From positions 1 to 41,031 of the forward strand of contig CALCHE010000118.1 in assembly GCA_937901145.1 (NCBI GenBank): 41,031 bases of DNA, given 5' to 3'. Each line of letters begins with the position of its first letter. Position 1 is the stretch's first letter. The position numbers were made by a program, and so were the translations under genes. Below the pieces are notes generated by a model, which saw only the letters and a program-made list of their open reading frames with translations, was not told the origin of the DNA and did not search any database. Shown piece by piece: positions 16,997 through 22,587 of this stretch. The stretch is from an uncultured Clostridia bacterium (GTDB lineage Bacteria; Bacillota; Clostridia; Oscillospirales; Acutalibacteraceae).

Positions 16997-17491
16997 TTAC
17001 ACGTTTATATAATAAATGTCATTTCCTCTGGATTTAATAAACTTAATAAGGTCATTAAATTTCAGCCAAAGGAAAGCAGTATTATCATTGGGATGAAAAC
17101 CGATGTAGCCGTCGACGGTTTTAAGGTCGCTGTCCAGAACTACATTGACATCTGCATCATCGTCATTAAGAATACCGAAGGGTGAAACGGCACCGGGCTC
17201 AAGTCCGAGATGCTTTAAAAGTCTTTCGTCAGAGCCGAAGCTGAGTCTTGAACAGCCGAGCTGACTTCTGATGTCCTGCTGTATGTCGGGATGCTTGTCC
17301 TTGAGCATTGAAACCACATAATGGGTTTTACCGTTGGCATTACGGAGGAAAAGATTTTTACATACCTCTCCGTCGGTGAAAATGCCCATAGCATCCATAT
17401 CCTCGATGGTGCATACTGCCTCGTGATGAATAACCTTATATTCTATGCCGAGGTCATCAAGTGCCTTATACACCTTTTCCTGCTGTGTCAT
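16997..17491 (-). CDS. ProX/YbaK-type aminoacyl-tRNA deacylase
   Basis: A 164-residue protein of the YbaK/ProX editing family, which hydrolyses mischarged tRNAs (Ala-tRNA(Pro) for ProX). Visible family features are HHEAVCTIEDM near the N-terminus, CKNLFLRN (about 44-51) with the catalytic-region Lys, and SPFGILNDDDADVNVVLD in the middle. AGGT lies about 8 bases before the ATG. It starts only 10 bases after the stop of the three-repeat surface protein gene and is probably co-transcribed with it, although no functional link is evident. Exact substrate (Ala or Cys on tRNA-Pro) is not decided by sequence inspection. Confidence 0.85.
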   Translation of the reverse strand: MTQQEKVYKALDDLGIEYKVIHHEAVCTIEDMDAMGIFTDGEVCKNLFLRNANGKTHYVVSMLKDKHPDIQQDIRSQLGCSRLSFGSDERLLKHLGLEPGAVSPFGILNDDDADVNVVLDSDLKTVDGYIGFHPNDNTAFLWLKFNDLIKFIKSRGNDIYYINV

Positions 17492-17501
17492 AAAATCAAC
17501 C

Positions 17502-18641
17502 TCACTTTTTGATGTAAGTGGAAATGTTTCCGTCGGAAGCTTTGAAGGTAAGGCTGTTTCCGTTAACGGAGTATTCGTATGTGTCTACCATACTGTTTCC
17601 GTAAATGGAATAGCTGATCGTAACCTTATTTCCTTCTATGGAATAAGAGCCTGTAAAACTGCCGTTAATAGGAATGTTTACCACAGGTACGGTGAAGTTT
17701 ACATAAGTAATTACTACTACGCCGCCCTCTTTGAATTCATAACCGCTCATGCCCGCACTGTCAGCCCATTTACCTATGAGAGCACCTGAGCCGGGAGTTA
17801 TGATGGATGTACCTTCGCGGACATAAAGGTTCGTGTTTCCTGTTTCGTCAGTGAGTGAAAGGGTATTTTTTGAGACTGCGAAATCGCATCTCTGTGTTAC
17901 CTTCTGACCGTCGACGGTAAACTGAATGATAATGGAACTGCCATCAGTAAGGTAAACACCTGAGTATTCTCCGTTAAGAACAGATGTACTTATAGATGCT
18001 ACTCTGGCATCAGAGAAAGTAACCTTGACCGTTCCTCCGTCATTGAAAGCATATCTTACCGTGGAATTATCGTTTACCCAGGAGCCTACTATTTCTTCAA
18101 TATCAGCTGCCACATTTGTGTTTGAAGGAACTCCGGAAGGCTGTTCAGAAGCCCTCTGATAAGTAGCAGTCTCTCCGTCCTCATGATCCTTCATCGAAAG
18201 AGAATTATTTTCGATCTTGACAGTATATTTGTTTTCTATGGTAGCGGAATAGATAGAGAATTTAGTGGTGAGCTTATCACCGTCGAGGGTATATGTACCC
18301 TTCGACACACCGTTAATGGGAATATTGATAACGGGTACGGTAAGGTTTACATAGGTCATTTCCACTGTGCCGTCAGCATAGAAAGCGTAACCGCTCATAT
18401 TAGCGCTGTCGCTCCACTGTCCTAAAATAAGTTCACTGAGCGGTGTGGGCGGAACGGTAGTTTCAGTGGTGATGGGAGTGGTGGTCACATCAGGTGCCAA
18501 AGAAACCGTAGGAGCCTGAGTGGATGCAGTAGTAGGTTCCTCATCATCTTTCATAGCAGAGGTAGTGATAACTACCACTATAACAAAAACCGCTACTATC
18601 GCCGCCAGGAGACCTGCTATAATTTTCGTACTTTTATCCAT
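17502..18641 (-). CDS. Membrane-anchored surface protein with three tandem beta domains
   Basis: I do not recognise a named family with certainty. The 379-residue product has an N-terminal transmembrane segment (about 7-29), a Thr/Pro-rich linker (about 35-68) and three repeats of about 90 residues (about 70-165, 180-278, 285-379). Each starts with GxW and carries a pattern like GYxFxxGGTVxxTY, then PVxNIPINGxxxGxYxxxGxK and an end like SLTxxDxxG. Repeats 1 and 3 are close to each other, also at DNA level (17640-17760 and 18290-18420); repeat 2 is divergent. The alternating pattern suggests lipocalin-like small beta barrels. The next gene upstream encodes a lipoprotein with a single copy. AAGGTG lies about 6-7 bases before the ATG. 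Confidence 0.7.
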   Translation of the reverse strand: MDKSTKIIAGLLAAIVAVFVIVVVITTSAMKDDEEPTTASTQAPTVSLAPDVTTTPITTETTVPPTPLSELILGQWSDSANMSGYAFYADGTVEMTYVNLTVPVINIPINGVSKGTYTLDGDKLTTKFSIYSATIENKYTVKIENNSLSMKDHEDGETATYQRASEQPSGVPSNTNVAADIEEIVGSWVNDNSTVRYAFNDGGTVKVTFSDARVASISTSVLNGEYSGVYLTDGSSIIIQFTVDGQKVTQRCDFAVSKNTLSLTDETGNTNLYVREGTSIITPGSGALIGKWADSAGMSGYEFKEGGVVVITYVNFTVPVVNIPINGSFTGSYSIEGNKVTISYSIYGNSMVDTYEYSVNGNSLTFKASDGNISTYIKK

Positions 18642-18677
18642 AAAAAATCACCTTATAAAAGAATAATTTAAAACAAT

Positions 18678-18703
18678 AAGGGTATCCTTTACGAATACCC
18701 CTT
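18678..18703 (-). terminator. Terminator after the single-domain lipoprotein gene
   Basis: A stem of about 8 bp with a G-T pair (18678-18685 with 18695-18703) followed on the minus strand by TTGTTTT, 8 bases after the lipoprotein stop codon. Confidence 0.65.
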
Positions 18704-18711
18704 CTTTGTTT

Positions 18712-19152
18712 TTAAGCAACTGTTGCAGCTTCAGTAGGAGCAACTGTGGATTCTTCAGGTGCTGTGTAAGCCATAAGCACCGTTACGGTGTTATCAGCAG
18801 TATCCTGAAGAGTAAGTGCACTTTCTTCGACGGTGAACATATAGTCCTTAGTAACGCTCTTAGCATAGATAGTATATGTAATGGTTACATAGTACAGACC
18901 GTCATCTCTCTTTGCGACAGAGTAAACACCGTCTACAGCACCGTTGAAGTTAACATTGAGAATGGGAACCTTAACGTCTGCGAAGGTAACTACGCATTTA
19001 CCGTCCTCTTTGAATTCATAGCCTGTCATACCGGTGGAATCTCTCCATGAGCCGAGAAGCTTTTTTTCGGGAGAAGCACTGCAGGCAGTGAATAATGTGA
19101 GTACCATAAGCGCAGCAAGTGTAATTGCAAGGATTTTTTTGATGTGTTTCAT
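18712..19152 (-). CDS. Lipoprotein with one copy of the repeated beta domain
   Basis: A 146-residue lipoprotein. The start is the ATG at 19152 (MKHIKK), 8 bases after AGGAGG. The signal peptide ends in a lipobox (LFTAC, Cys about 25). The mature part is one domain of the same kind as in the neighbouring three-repeat protein (LLGSWRDSTGMTGYEFKEDG, then VPILNVNFNGAVDGVYS), followed by a short Thr/Pro/Glu-rich tail. The two genes are adjacent and on the same strand but are separated by a terminator, so they are likely paralogues that arose by duplication and are expressed separately. Function unknown; extracellular ligand binding is only a guess. Confidence 0.75.
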   Translation of the reverse strand: MKHIKKILAITLAALMVLTLFTACSASPEKKLLGSWRDSTGMTGYEFKEDGKCVVTFADVKVPILNVNFNGAVDGVYSVAKRDDGLYYVTITYTIYAKSVTKDYMFTVEESALTLQDTADNTVTVLMAYTAPEESTVAPTEAATVA

Positions 19153-19264
19153 AATCATAACCTCCTTTAGATATACCAAAGTATAGCATATAAATTTGAA
19201 TTTGTACAGACAAAAAATAAAAAAAGCTTTCAAAATTTATCACTTAAGCCATCTTTTTGTCATA

Positions 19265-19293
19265 TTGCAATTATCTGATTCTTATGTTAAAAT
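19265..19293 (+). promoter_or_regulatory. Promoter of the FkbM methyltransferase gene
   Basis: TTGCAA (19265-19270) and TAAAAT (19288-19293) with 17 bases between, 30 bases before the start codon. Confidence 0.65.
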
Positions 19294-19323
19294 TACCTTA
19301 AACTAAAGAAAAGAAGTGAAACA

Positions 19324-20391
19324 ATGACCGAATATATAAAGGACATTCCCCTGTGGGACAGGCTTAAAAATACCGATAAGCCCATAGTTTTATACGGAAT
19401 GGGAAACGGCGCCGATATGATCATCGATGTTCTTGATTCCATCGGTGTACAGCACAGCGATGTTTTCGCCAGTGACGGCTTCGTAAGAGGGCACTCCTTC
19501 CGCGGCAAGAAAGTACTCACTTACTCGGAAATCAAGGACAAATACGAGGATTTCATCACCCTAATGACCTTCGCAGTACACGATGCTCCTACTCTTGCCA
19601 GAATAAAAGAAATGTCTGCAGAATGTGAGTTCTACTCCCCTACGGTACCTATCGCGGGTAAAGGACTTTTCACCTTAGACTATCTGAAGGAACACAATGA
19701 GGATTTCGATAAAGCATATAATATTTTATGCGATGAAAAAAGCAAAAGTGACTTTATCGATGTACTTAACTTTAAAATTTCGGGAAAAACCGAATTTCTT
19801 TTCTGCTCAATGTACGAAAAAGAAAAGCTTTATGAGGATATACTGCACCTGAGCGACGAAGAAATAATCGTAGATCTCGGTGCTTACGACGGCGATACTA
19901 TCAGAGAATTTCTTTCTGTAACAGGTGGAAAGTATAAGAAAATCTATGCCTTCGAGCCTGACGAAAAAAACTTCAGAAAGCTGACAAGAAAAACCGAAGA
20001 GTTAGAGAATATCGAAAGATACAACCTGGGTGCCTGGAATAAAAAAGAAACCTTATTTTTCGCTAAAAAGGGCGGCCGCAACTCCCGTAAAGACGAAAAC
20101 GGTATTCCCGTTAATTTCGACAGTGTAGATAATATCGTCAAGGATAAGGTGACGTTTCTGAAAATGGACATCGAGGGTGCCGAAGCCAAAGCCCTCGACG
20201 GCGCAAAGGAAACCATAAAAAAATATCTGCCTAAGCTTTATGTCTGTGCCTACCACAGAAATGAGGATATGTATGTTCTGCCTCAGAAAATCAAAGATTT
20301 CGACAGCAGATATAATGTCTATTTCAGGCATCATCCTTATATTCCTGCCTGGGAAAGTAATTTTTATGCAGTAATTGACGATAATAAGTGA
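19324..20391 (+). CDS. FkbM family SAM-dependent methyltransferase
   Basis: A 355-residue protein in two parts. The first 130 residues contain a Rossmann-like start (IVLYGMGNGADMIIDVLD, about 21-38) of the kind seen in front of many clostridial FkbM proteins. The second is the methyltransferase: VDLGAYDGDTIREF (SAM-binding glycine motif, about 181-194), YAFEPDEKNF, and the FkbM signature TFLKMDIEGAEAKAL (about 277-291). FkbM enzymes O-methylate sugars or natural products; no glycan-assembly cluster is nearby, so the acceptor is unknown. AAAGAAG lies about 7 bases before the ATG. It ends 51 bases before the tRNA-Leu gene, and no terminator was seen between them. Confidence 0.87.
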   Translation: MTEYIKDIPLWDRLKNTDKPIVLYGMGNGADMIIDVLDSIGVQHSDVFASDGFVRGHSFRGKKVLTYSEIKDKYEDFITLMTFAVHDAPTLARIKEMSAECEFYSPTVPIAGKGLFTLDYLKEHNEDFDKAYNILCDEKSKSDFIDVLNFKISGKTEFLFCSMYEKEKLYEDILHLSDEEIIVDLGAYDGDTIREFLSVTGGKYKKIYAFEPDEKNFRKLTRKTEELENIERYNLGAWNKKETLFFAKKGGRNSRKDENGIPVNFDSVDNIVKDKVTFLKMDIEGAEAKALDGAKETIKKYLPKLYVCAYHRNEDMYVLPQKIKDFDSRYNVYFRHHPYIPAWESNFYAVIDDNK

Positions 20392-20401
20392 AAGAAAAGA
20401 C

Positions 20402-20430
20402 TTGACTTGAAAACAGATGTGTGCTAAAAT
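20402..20430 (+). promoter_or_regulatory. Promoter of the tRNA-Leu gene
   Basis: TTGACT (20402-20407) and TAAAAT (20425-20430) with 17 bases between, 12 bases before the mature tRNA. Confidence 0.75.
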
Positions 20431-20442
20431 ACCATATGTTAT

Positions 20443-20529
20443 GCAGATGTGGCGGAATTGGCAGACGCGCTAGTTTCAGGTACTAGTGAAAGCAATTTCA
20501 TGTGGGTTCAAGTCCCATCGTCTGCACCA
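20443..20529 (+). tRNA. tRNA-Leu (anticodon CAG)
   Basis: An 87-nt cloverleaf with a 7-bp acceptor stem (GCAGATG with CGTCTGC), anticodon stem CTAGT/ACTAG around the loop TTCAGGT (anticodon CAG), a long variable arm as in class II tRNAs, a T-arm with GGTTCAAGT, and an encoded CCA end. Part of it (20472-20512) is repeated perfectly at 21273-21313. Confidence 0.97.
20472..20512 (+). repeat. 41-bp direct repeat A, copy 1 (inside tRNA-Leu)
   Basis: Runs from the anticodon stem to the T-loop of tRNA-Leu and is identical over 41 bases to 21273-21313, 801 bases downstream. The repeat breaks within the T-arm in copy 2. Confidence 0.95.
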
Positions 20530-20530
20530 A

Positions 20531-20568
20531 AGAAAAGGTCTCACGAAAGTGTGACCTTTTCTTTTTTT
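20531..20568 (+). terminator. Terminator of tRNA-Leu
   Basis: A long stem (20531-20544 region with 20549-20562 region, one mismatch) around GAAA, ending in CTTTTTTT at 20561-20568, directly after the encoded CCA. Confidence 0.9.
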
Positions 20569-20617
20569 AATGAATAATGAAGTCGCTTCGCTGATGAATA
20601 ATGAATAATTGTAGGCG

Positions 20618-20677
20618 GGACACCCGCTCCCGATAATATCTGCTGTTCGTTTCAGCAGTTTTTATAAAAACATTGAA
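20618..20677 (+). repeat. 60-bp direct repeat B, copy 1, carrying a hairpin terminator
   Basis: 58 of 60 bases match 21368-21427, 750 bases downstream. It contains CTGCTG (20640-20645) and CAGCAG (20653-20658) around a 7-base loop, followed by TTTTTAT, so each copy is also a plausible intrinsic terminator. The stretch 20569-20617 before it holds short AT-rich repeats (ATGAATAAT) and no gene. Confidence 0.9.
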
Positions 20678-20701
20678 AATTCATAAAAACTGTGATATAC
20701 T
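20673..20701 (+). promoter_or_regulatory. Promoter of the structured RNA
   Basis: TTGAAA (20673-20678) and TATACT (20696-20701) with 17 bases between. The expected start, about 7 bases later, falls on G20708, exactly the first paired base of the RNA structure. Confidence 0.72.
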
Positions 20702-20707
20702 AACTAT

Positions 20708-20906
20708 GCCAAACTAATCAAATATTGCAAAGTAAGAAATTTTTTCGTAGGGAAAGTATACCCTTTTCTTCACAAGTAAAGAATGAATTTGATAAAATGC
20801 AAATTCCGCTTTGCTTGTGAGGTTATACCGATTTTGCAATGATTAGTTTGGCGACTATCGGAATTTGCGTTTTTGGTGCGCTTATTTCGGTAGGCGCACT
20901 TTTTTT
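20708..20906 (+). ncRNA. Candidate novel structured RNA or leader with pseudoknot and terminator
   Basis: About 200 nt between a sigma-A promoter and an intrinsic terminator. Base pairing read by eye: P1, 13 bp perfect (20708-20720 with 20840-20852); P1b, 7 bp (20725-20731 with 20833-20839); an asymmetric internal loop (20732-20755); P2, 5 bp (20756-20760 with 20824-20828); P3, 12 bp with one T-G pair (20770-20781 with 20809-20820). The apical loop strand 20799-20808 is a perfect 10-base complement of 20859-20868, just past P1, giving a pseudoknot that would stack on P3; it competes with a local 7-bp hairpin (20785-20791 with 20800-20806). A terminator follows: 20876-20882 with 20893-20899, then TTTTTTT. 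The ribosome site of the small downstream gene begins about 15 bases later. It could be a regulatory leader, a free small RNA or, less likely, a palindromic mobile repeat. I know no family that it matches. Confidence 0.6.
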
Positions 20907-20931
20907 ATTTCAAATTAAAGGAGAGATAATA

Positions 20932-21240
20932 ATGGGACTGCACATCGACAGGCTGTATAATGAATTTGATTCTGCAAAAGAACATATTCTGACAGAAGAA
21001 GCTTTTAAAAGCTATAAGGTGCTTTCAATGCAATGGAAAGTACTTACCAAAGACCTCTCAGCCGAAGAAAAAGTAGGGTTTCTTTGTTTACGTTCCCACT
21101 TCGAGGATTTTCTTAATATCTGCTGTAAGGATCATTTTACGAAAGGCTTCGAATCAGGAATCAATGTTGCTTACGAATTGACGGATAAATATCTCGGTCC
21201 GATTTACGATGCACTTGACGATGAAGAGGACAGCGAGTAA
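20932..21240 (+). CDS. Small acidic hypothetical protein downstream of the structured RNA
   Basis: A 102-residue cytoplasmic protein beginning MGLHIDRLYNEFDSAKEHIL. I chose the ATG at 20932 because AAGGAGA lies 8 bases upstream. The frame is also open back to an ATG at 20839, which would add a hydrophobic 31-residue head, but that ATG has no well-placed ribosome site and lies in the P1 helix of the RNA. The protein looks mostly helical, has a Cys pair (ICC) and the segment HFTKGFESGINVAYEL, reminiscent of small Firmicute proteins of the DUF6809 type (from memory, unsure), and ends in DDEEDSE. It lies between the two tRNA-derived repeats and may belong to a small mobile or island element. Function unknown. 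Confidence 0.65.
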   Translation: MGLHIDRLYNEFDSAKEHILTEEAFKSYKVLSMQWKVLTKDLSAEEKVGFLCLRSHFEDFLNICCKDHFTKGFESGINVAYELTDKYLGPIYDALDDEEDSE

Positions 21241-21272
21241 CGGATTTTGGGAACCGCAAGAGTCCCGCGGAA

Positions 21273-21313
21273 AGTTTCAGGTACTAGTGAAAGCAATTTC
21301 ATGTGGGTTCAAG
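21273..21313 (+). repeat. 41-bp direct repeat A, copy 2: fragment of tRNA-Leu
   Basis: Identical to 20472-20512. The acceptor stem, D-arm and end of the T-arm are missing, so this is not a functional tRNA. It may be the scar of integration or segmental duplication at tRNA-Leu. Between it and repeat B copy 2 (21314-21367) lie short hairpins (CTGTGC/GCACAG, GGTGTCC/GGACACC) and no gene. Confidence 0.9.
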
Positions 21314-21367
21314 GTCTCGGCTGCCGCCTCGGTCGGTGCTTCTGTGCTACGCACAGAGGTGTCCACC

Positions 21368-21427
21368 GGACACCCGCACCCGATAATAGCTGCTGTTCGT
21401 TTCAGCAGTTTTTATAAAAACATTGAA
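21368..21427 (+). repeat. 60-bp direct repeat B, copy 2
   Basis: Matches 20618-20677 at 58 of 60 bases, including the CTGCTG/CAGCAG hairpin and TTTTTAT. It probably terminates transcription of the small gene that ends at 21240. Confidence 0.9.
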
Positions 21428-21465
21428 TTTTCAAATCAATAAAAGAAGTAAATCTAAAATATTTA

Positions 21466-21494
21466 TTGATATTTTTTCTTAAACGTGGTAAGAT
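21466..21494 (+). promoter_or_regulatory. Promoter of the Fic gene
   Basis: TTGATA (21466-21471) and TAAGAT (21489-21494) with 17 bases between. The -10 overlaps the first unit of a tandem 12-bp repeat. Confidence 0.6.
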
Positions 21495-21513
21495 AATAAG
21501 CAAGATAATAAGC
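21490..21513 (+). repeat. Two tandem 12-bp units before the Fic gene
   Basis: AAGATAATAAGC occurs twice in direct succession, followed by AAG. The first copy overlaps the -10 box, so the repeat may alter promoter strength or bind a regulator. Confidence 0.85.
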
Positions 21514-21535
21514 AAGTAGTCACGGAGTGAATTAT

Positions 21536-22528
21536 ATGTCAGAATATAAACCGCCTTATCAGATTACAGATAAAGCCTTAAGCCTTGTTGCTGTGATTTC
21601 TGAAAAAATCGGCAGAATTACAGAGCGAAGCAACCTTGATGCAAAGCCACATCTGAGAAAAAACAATAAAATTAAATCTATTCATTCCTCTCTCGCTATA
21701 GAAGCCAACTCTCTTACACTCGGCGAGGTGAAGGATGTTATCAGCGGCAAGCTCGTCCTCGGTGCCGAAAAGGAAATTCAGGAGGTCAAAAATGCTTATG
21801 CCGCTTACGATGAAGTATCATCAGTTGATGTATACAACCTTAAAGAGCTGAAAAGATTACACGGTATTATGACAAAGTATGTTACTGATGTCAGCGGTGA
21901 CTTCCGTCTCGGTGAAGAAGGTGTCTTTAACGGTAATAAATGCATTTTTATGGCACCGCCCGCTAAATTCGTTCCCGAGCAGATGGAAGATTTATTTTCT
22001 TGGATGAAAAATAGCCACGGTATTGTTCACCCACTGATTCTTTCCTCTGTTTTTCATTATGAATTTGTGTTTATTCACCCCTTTACAGACGGCAACGGCA
22101 GAATGGCAAGACTATGGCACACGGCTATTCTCACAAAATGGCAACCGATTTTTGAATTCATTCCAATTGAAAGTCAGATTGAAAAATTTCAAAGCGGTTA
22201 TTATGATGCTATTTCAAAATGTCATACCGACGGAAGCAGTACTGTGTTTATTGAATTTATGCTTGAACAGATAAATGCTGTTCTTGACGAAATTTCTGTA
22301 TCGGTCACTGCCCCCGGAAACAATATTTCAGAATATGTAAGCAGGCTTCTTTCTGTTATGGAGTATGATACACCTTACACATCAAATGAAATCCTTACAT
22401 TATTAGGGCTTAAATCAAAGGAAACTCTGCGAAAGAATTACCTGACCCCCGCCATTCAGGATAACCTTATAATTATGACCGAGCCTGATAAACCTAACAG
22501 CAAGAATCAGAGATATATCAAAAAATAA
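21536..22528 (+). CDS. Fic family protein (putative AMP-transferase)
   Basis: A 330-residue protein. The start is the ATG at 21536, 8 bases after GGAG; a GTG three codons earlier lies on the ribosome site. The Fic core motif HPFTDGNGRMAR (181-192) is complete, with the catalytic His181 and nucleotide-binding Gly and Arg residues, so AMPylation or related transfer is likely. An inhibitory-helix-like sequence SSLAIEANSL (about 51-60, Glu56) precedes it in the class II arrangement; the residue after Glu is Ala rather than the usual Gly or Asn. A C-terminal winged-helix-like domain follows (SNEILTLLGLKSKETLRK). Such proteins are often mobile and linked to toxin-antitoxin or phage conflict. No separate antitoxin gene is seen. 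It lies directly after the duplicated tRNA fragment, in keeping with an acquired island. Confidence 0.92.
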   Translation: MSEYKPPYQITDKALSLVAVISEKIGRITERSNLDAKPHLRKNNKIKSIHSSLAIEANSLTLGEVKDVISGKLVLGAEKEIQEVKNAYAAYDEVSSVDVYNLKELKRLHGIMTKYVTDVSGDFRLGEEGVFNGNKCIFMAPPAKFVPEQMEDLFSWMKNSHGIVHPLILSSVFHYEFVFIHPFTDGNGRMARLWHTAILTKWQPIFEFIPIESQIEKFQSGYYDAISKCHTDGSSTVFIEFMLEQINAVLDEISVSVTAPGNNISEYVSRLLSVMEYDTPYTSNEILTLLGLKSKETLRKNYLTPAIQDNLIIMTEPDKPNSKNQRYIKK

Positions 22529-22558
22529 CTTATGGCTCTCCGGTTATATAATAACCAA

Positions 22559-22582
22559 AACGGACACCTCGCGGTGTCCGTT
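22559..22582. terminator. Bidirectional terminator between Fic and oxidoreductase genes
   Basis: A perfect 10-bp GC-rich stem (22559-22568 with 22573-22582) with a TCGC loop lies between convergent genes. T-rich tails follow on both strands (TATATTTATAT on plus, TTGG and TTAT on minus), moderate in strength. Confidence 0.75.
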
Positions 22583-22587
22583 TATAT

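Noticed and set aside
20708..20906. 6S RNA, T-box or SRP RNA
   Set aside because: The rod shape recalls 6S RNA, but the pseudoknot and the terminator placed beyond the closing helix do not fit, and no T-box or SRP sequence motifs are seen.
20839..20931. N-terminal extension of the small acidic protein as the true start
   Set aside because: The ATG at 20839 has no ribosome site at a normal distance and lies in the closing helix of the RNA, while the ATG at 20932 has a strong site. Kept only as a finding.
21273..21313. A second tRNA-Leu gene
   Set aside because: Only the anticodon arm to T-loop is present; acceptor stem, D-arm and CCA end are missing.
21490..21513. Start of a CRISPR array
   Set aside because: Two adjacent 12-bp units without spacers and no cas genes; a simple tandem repeat.
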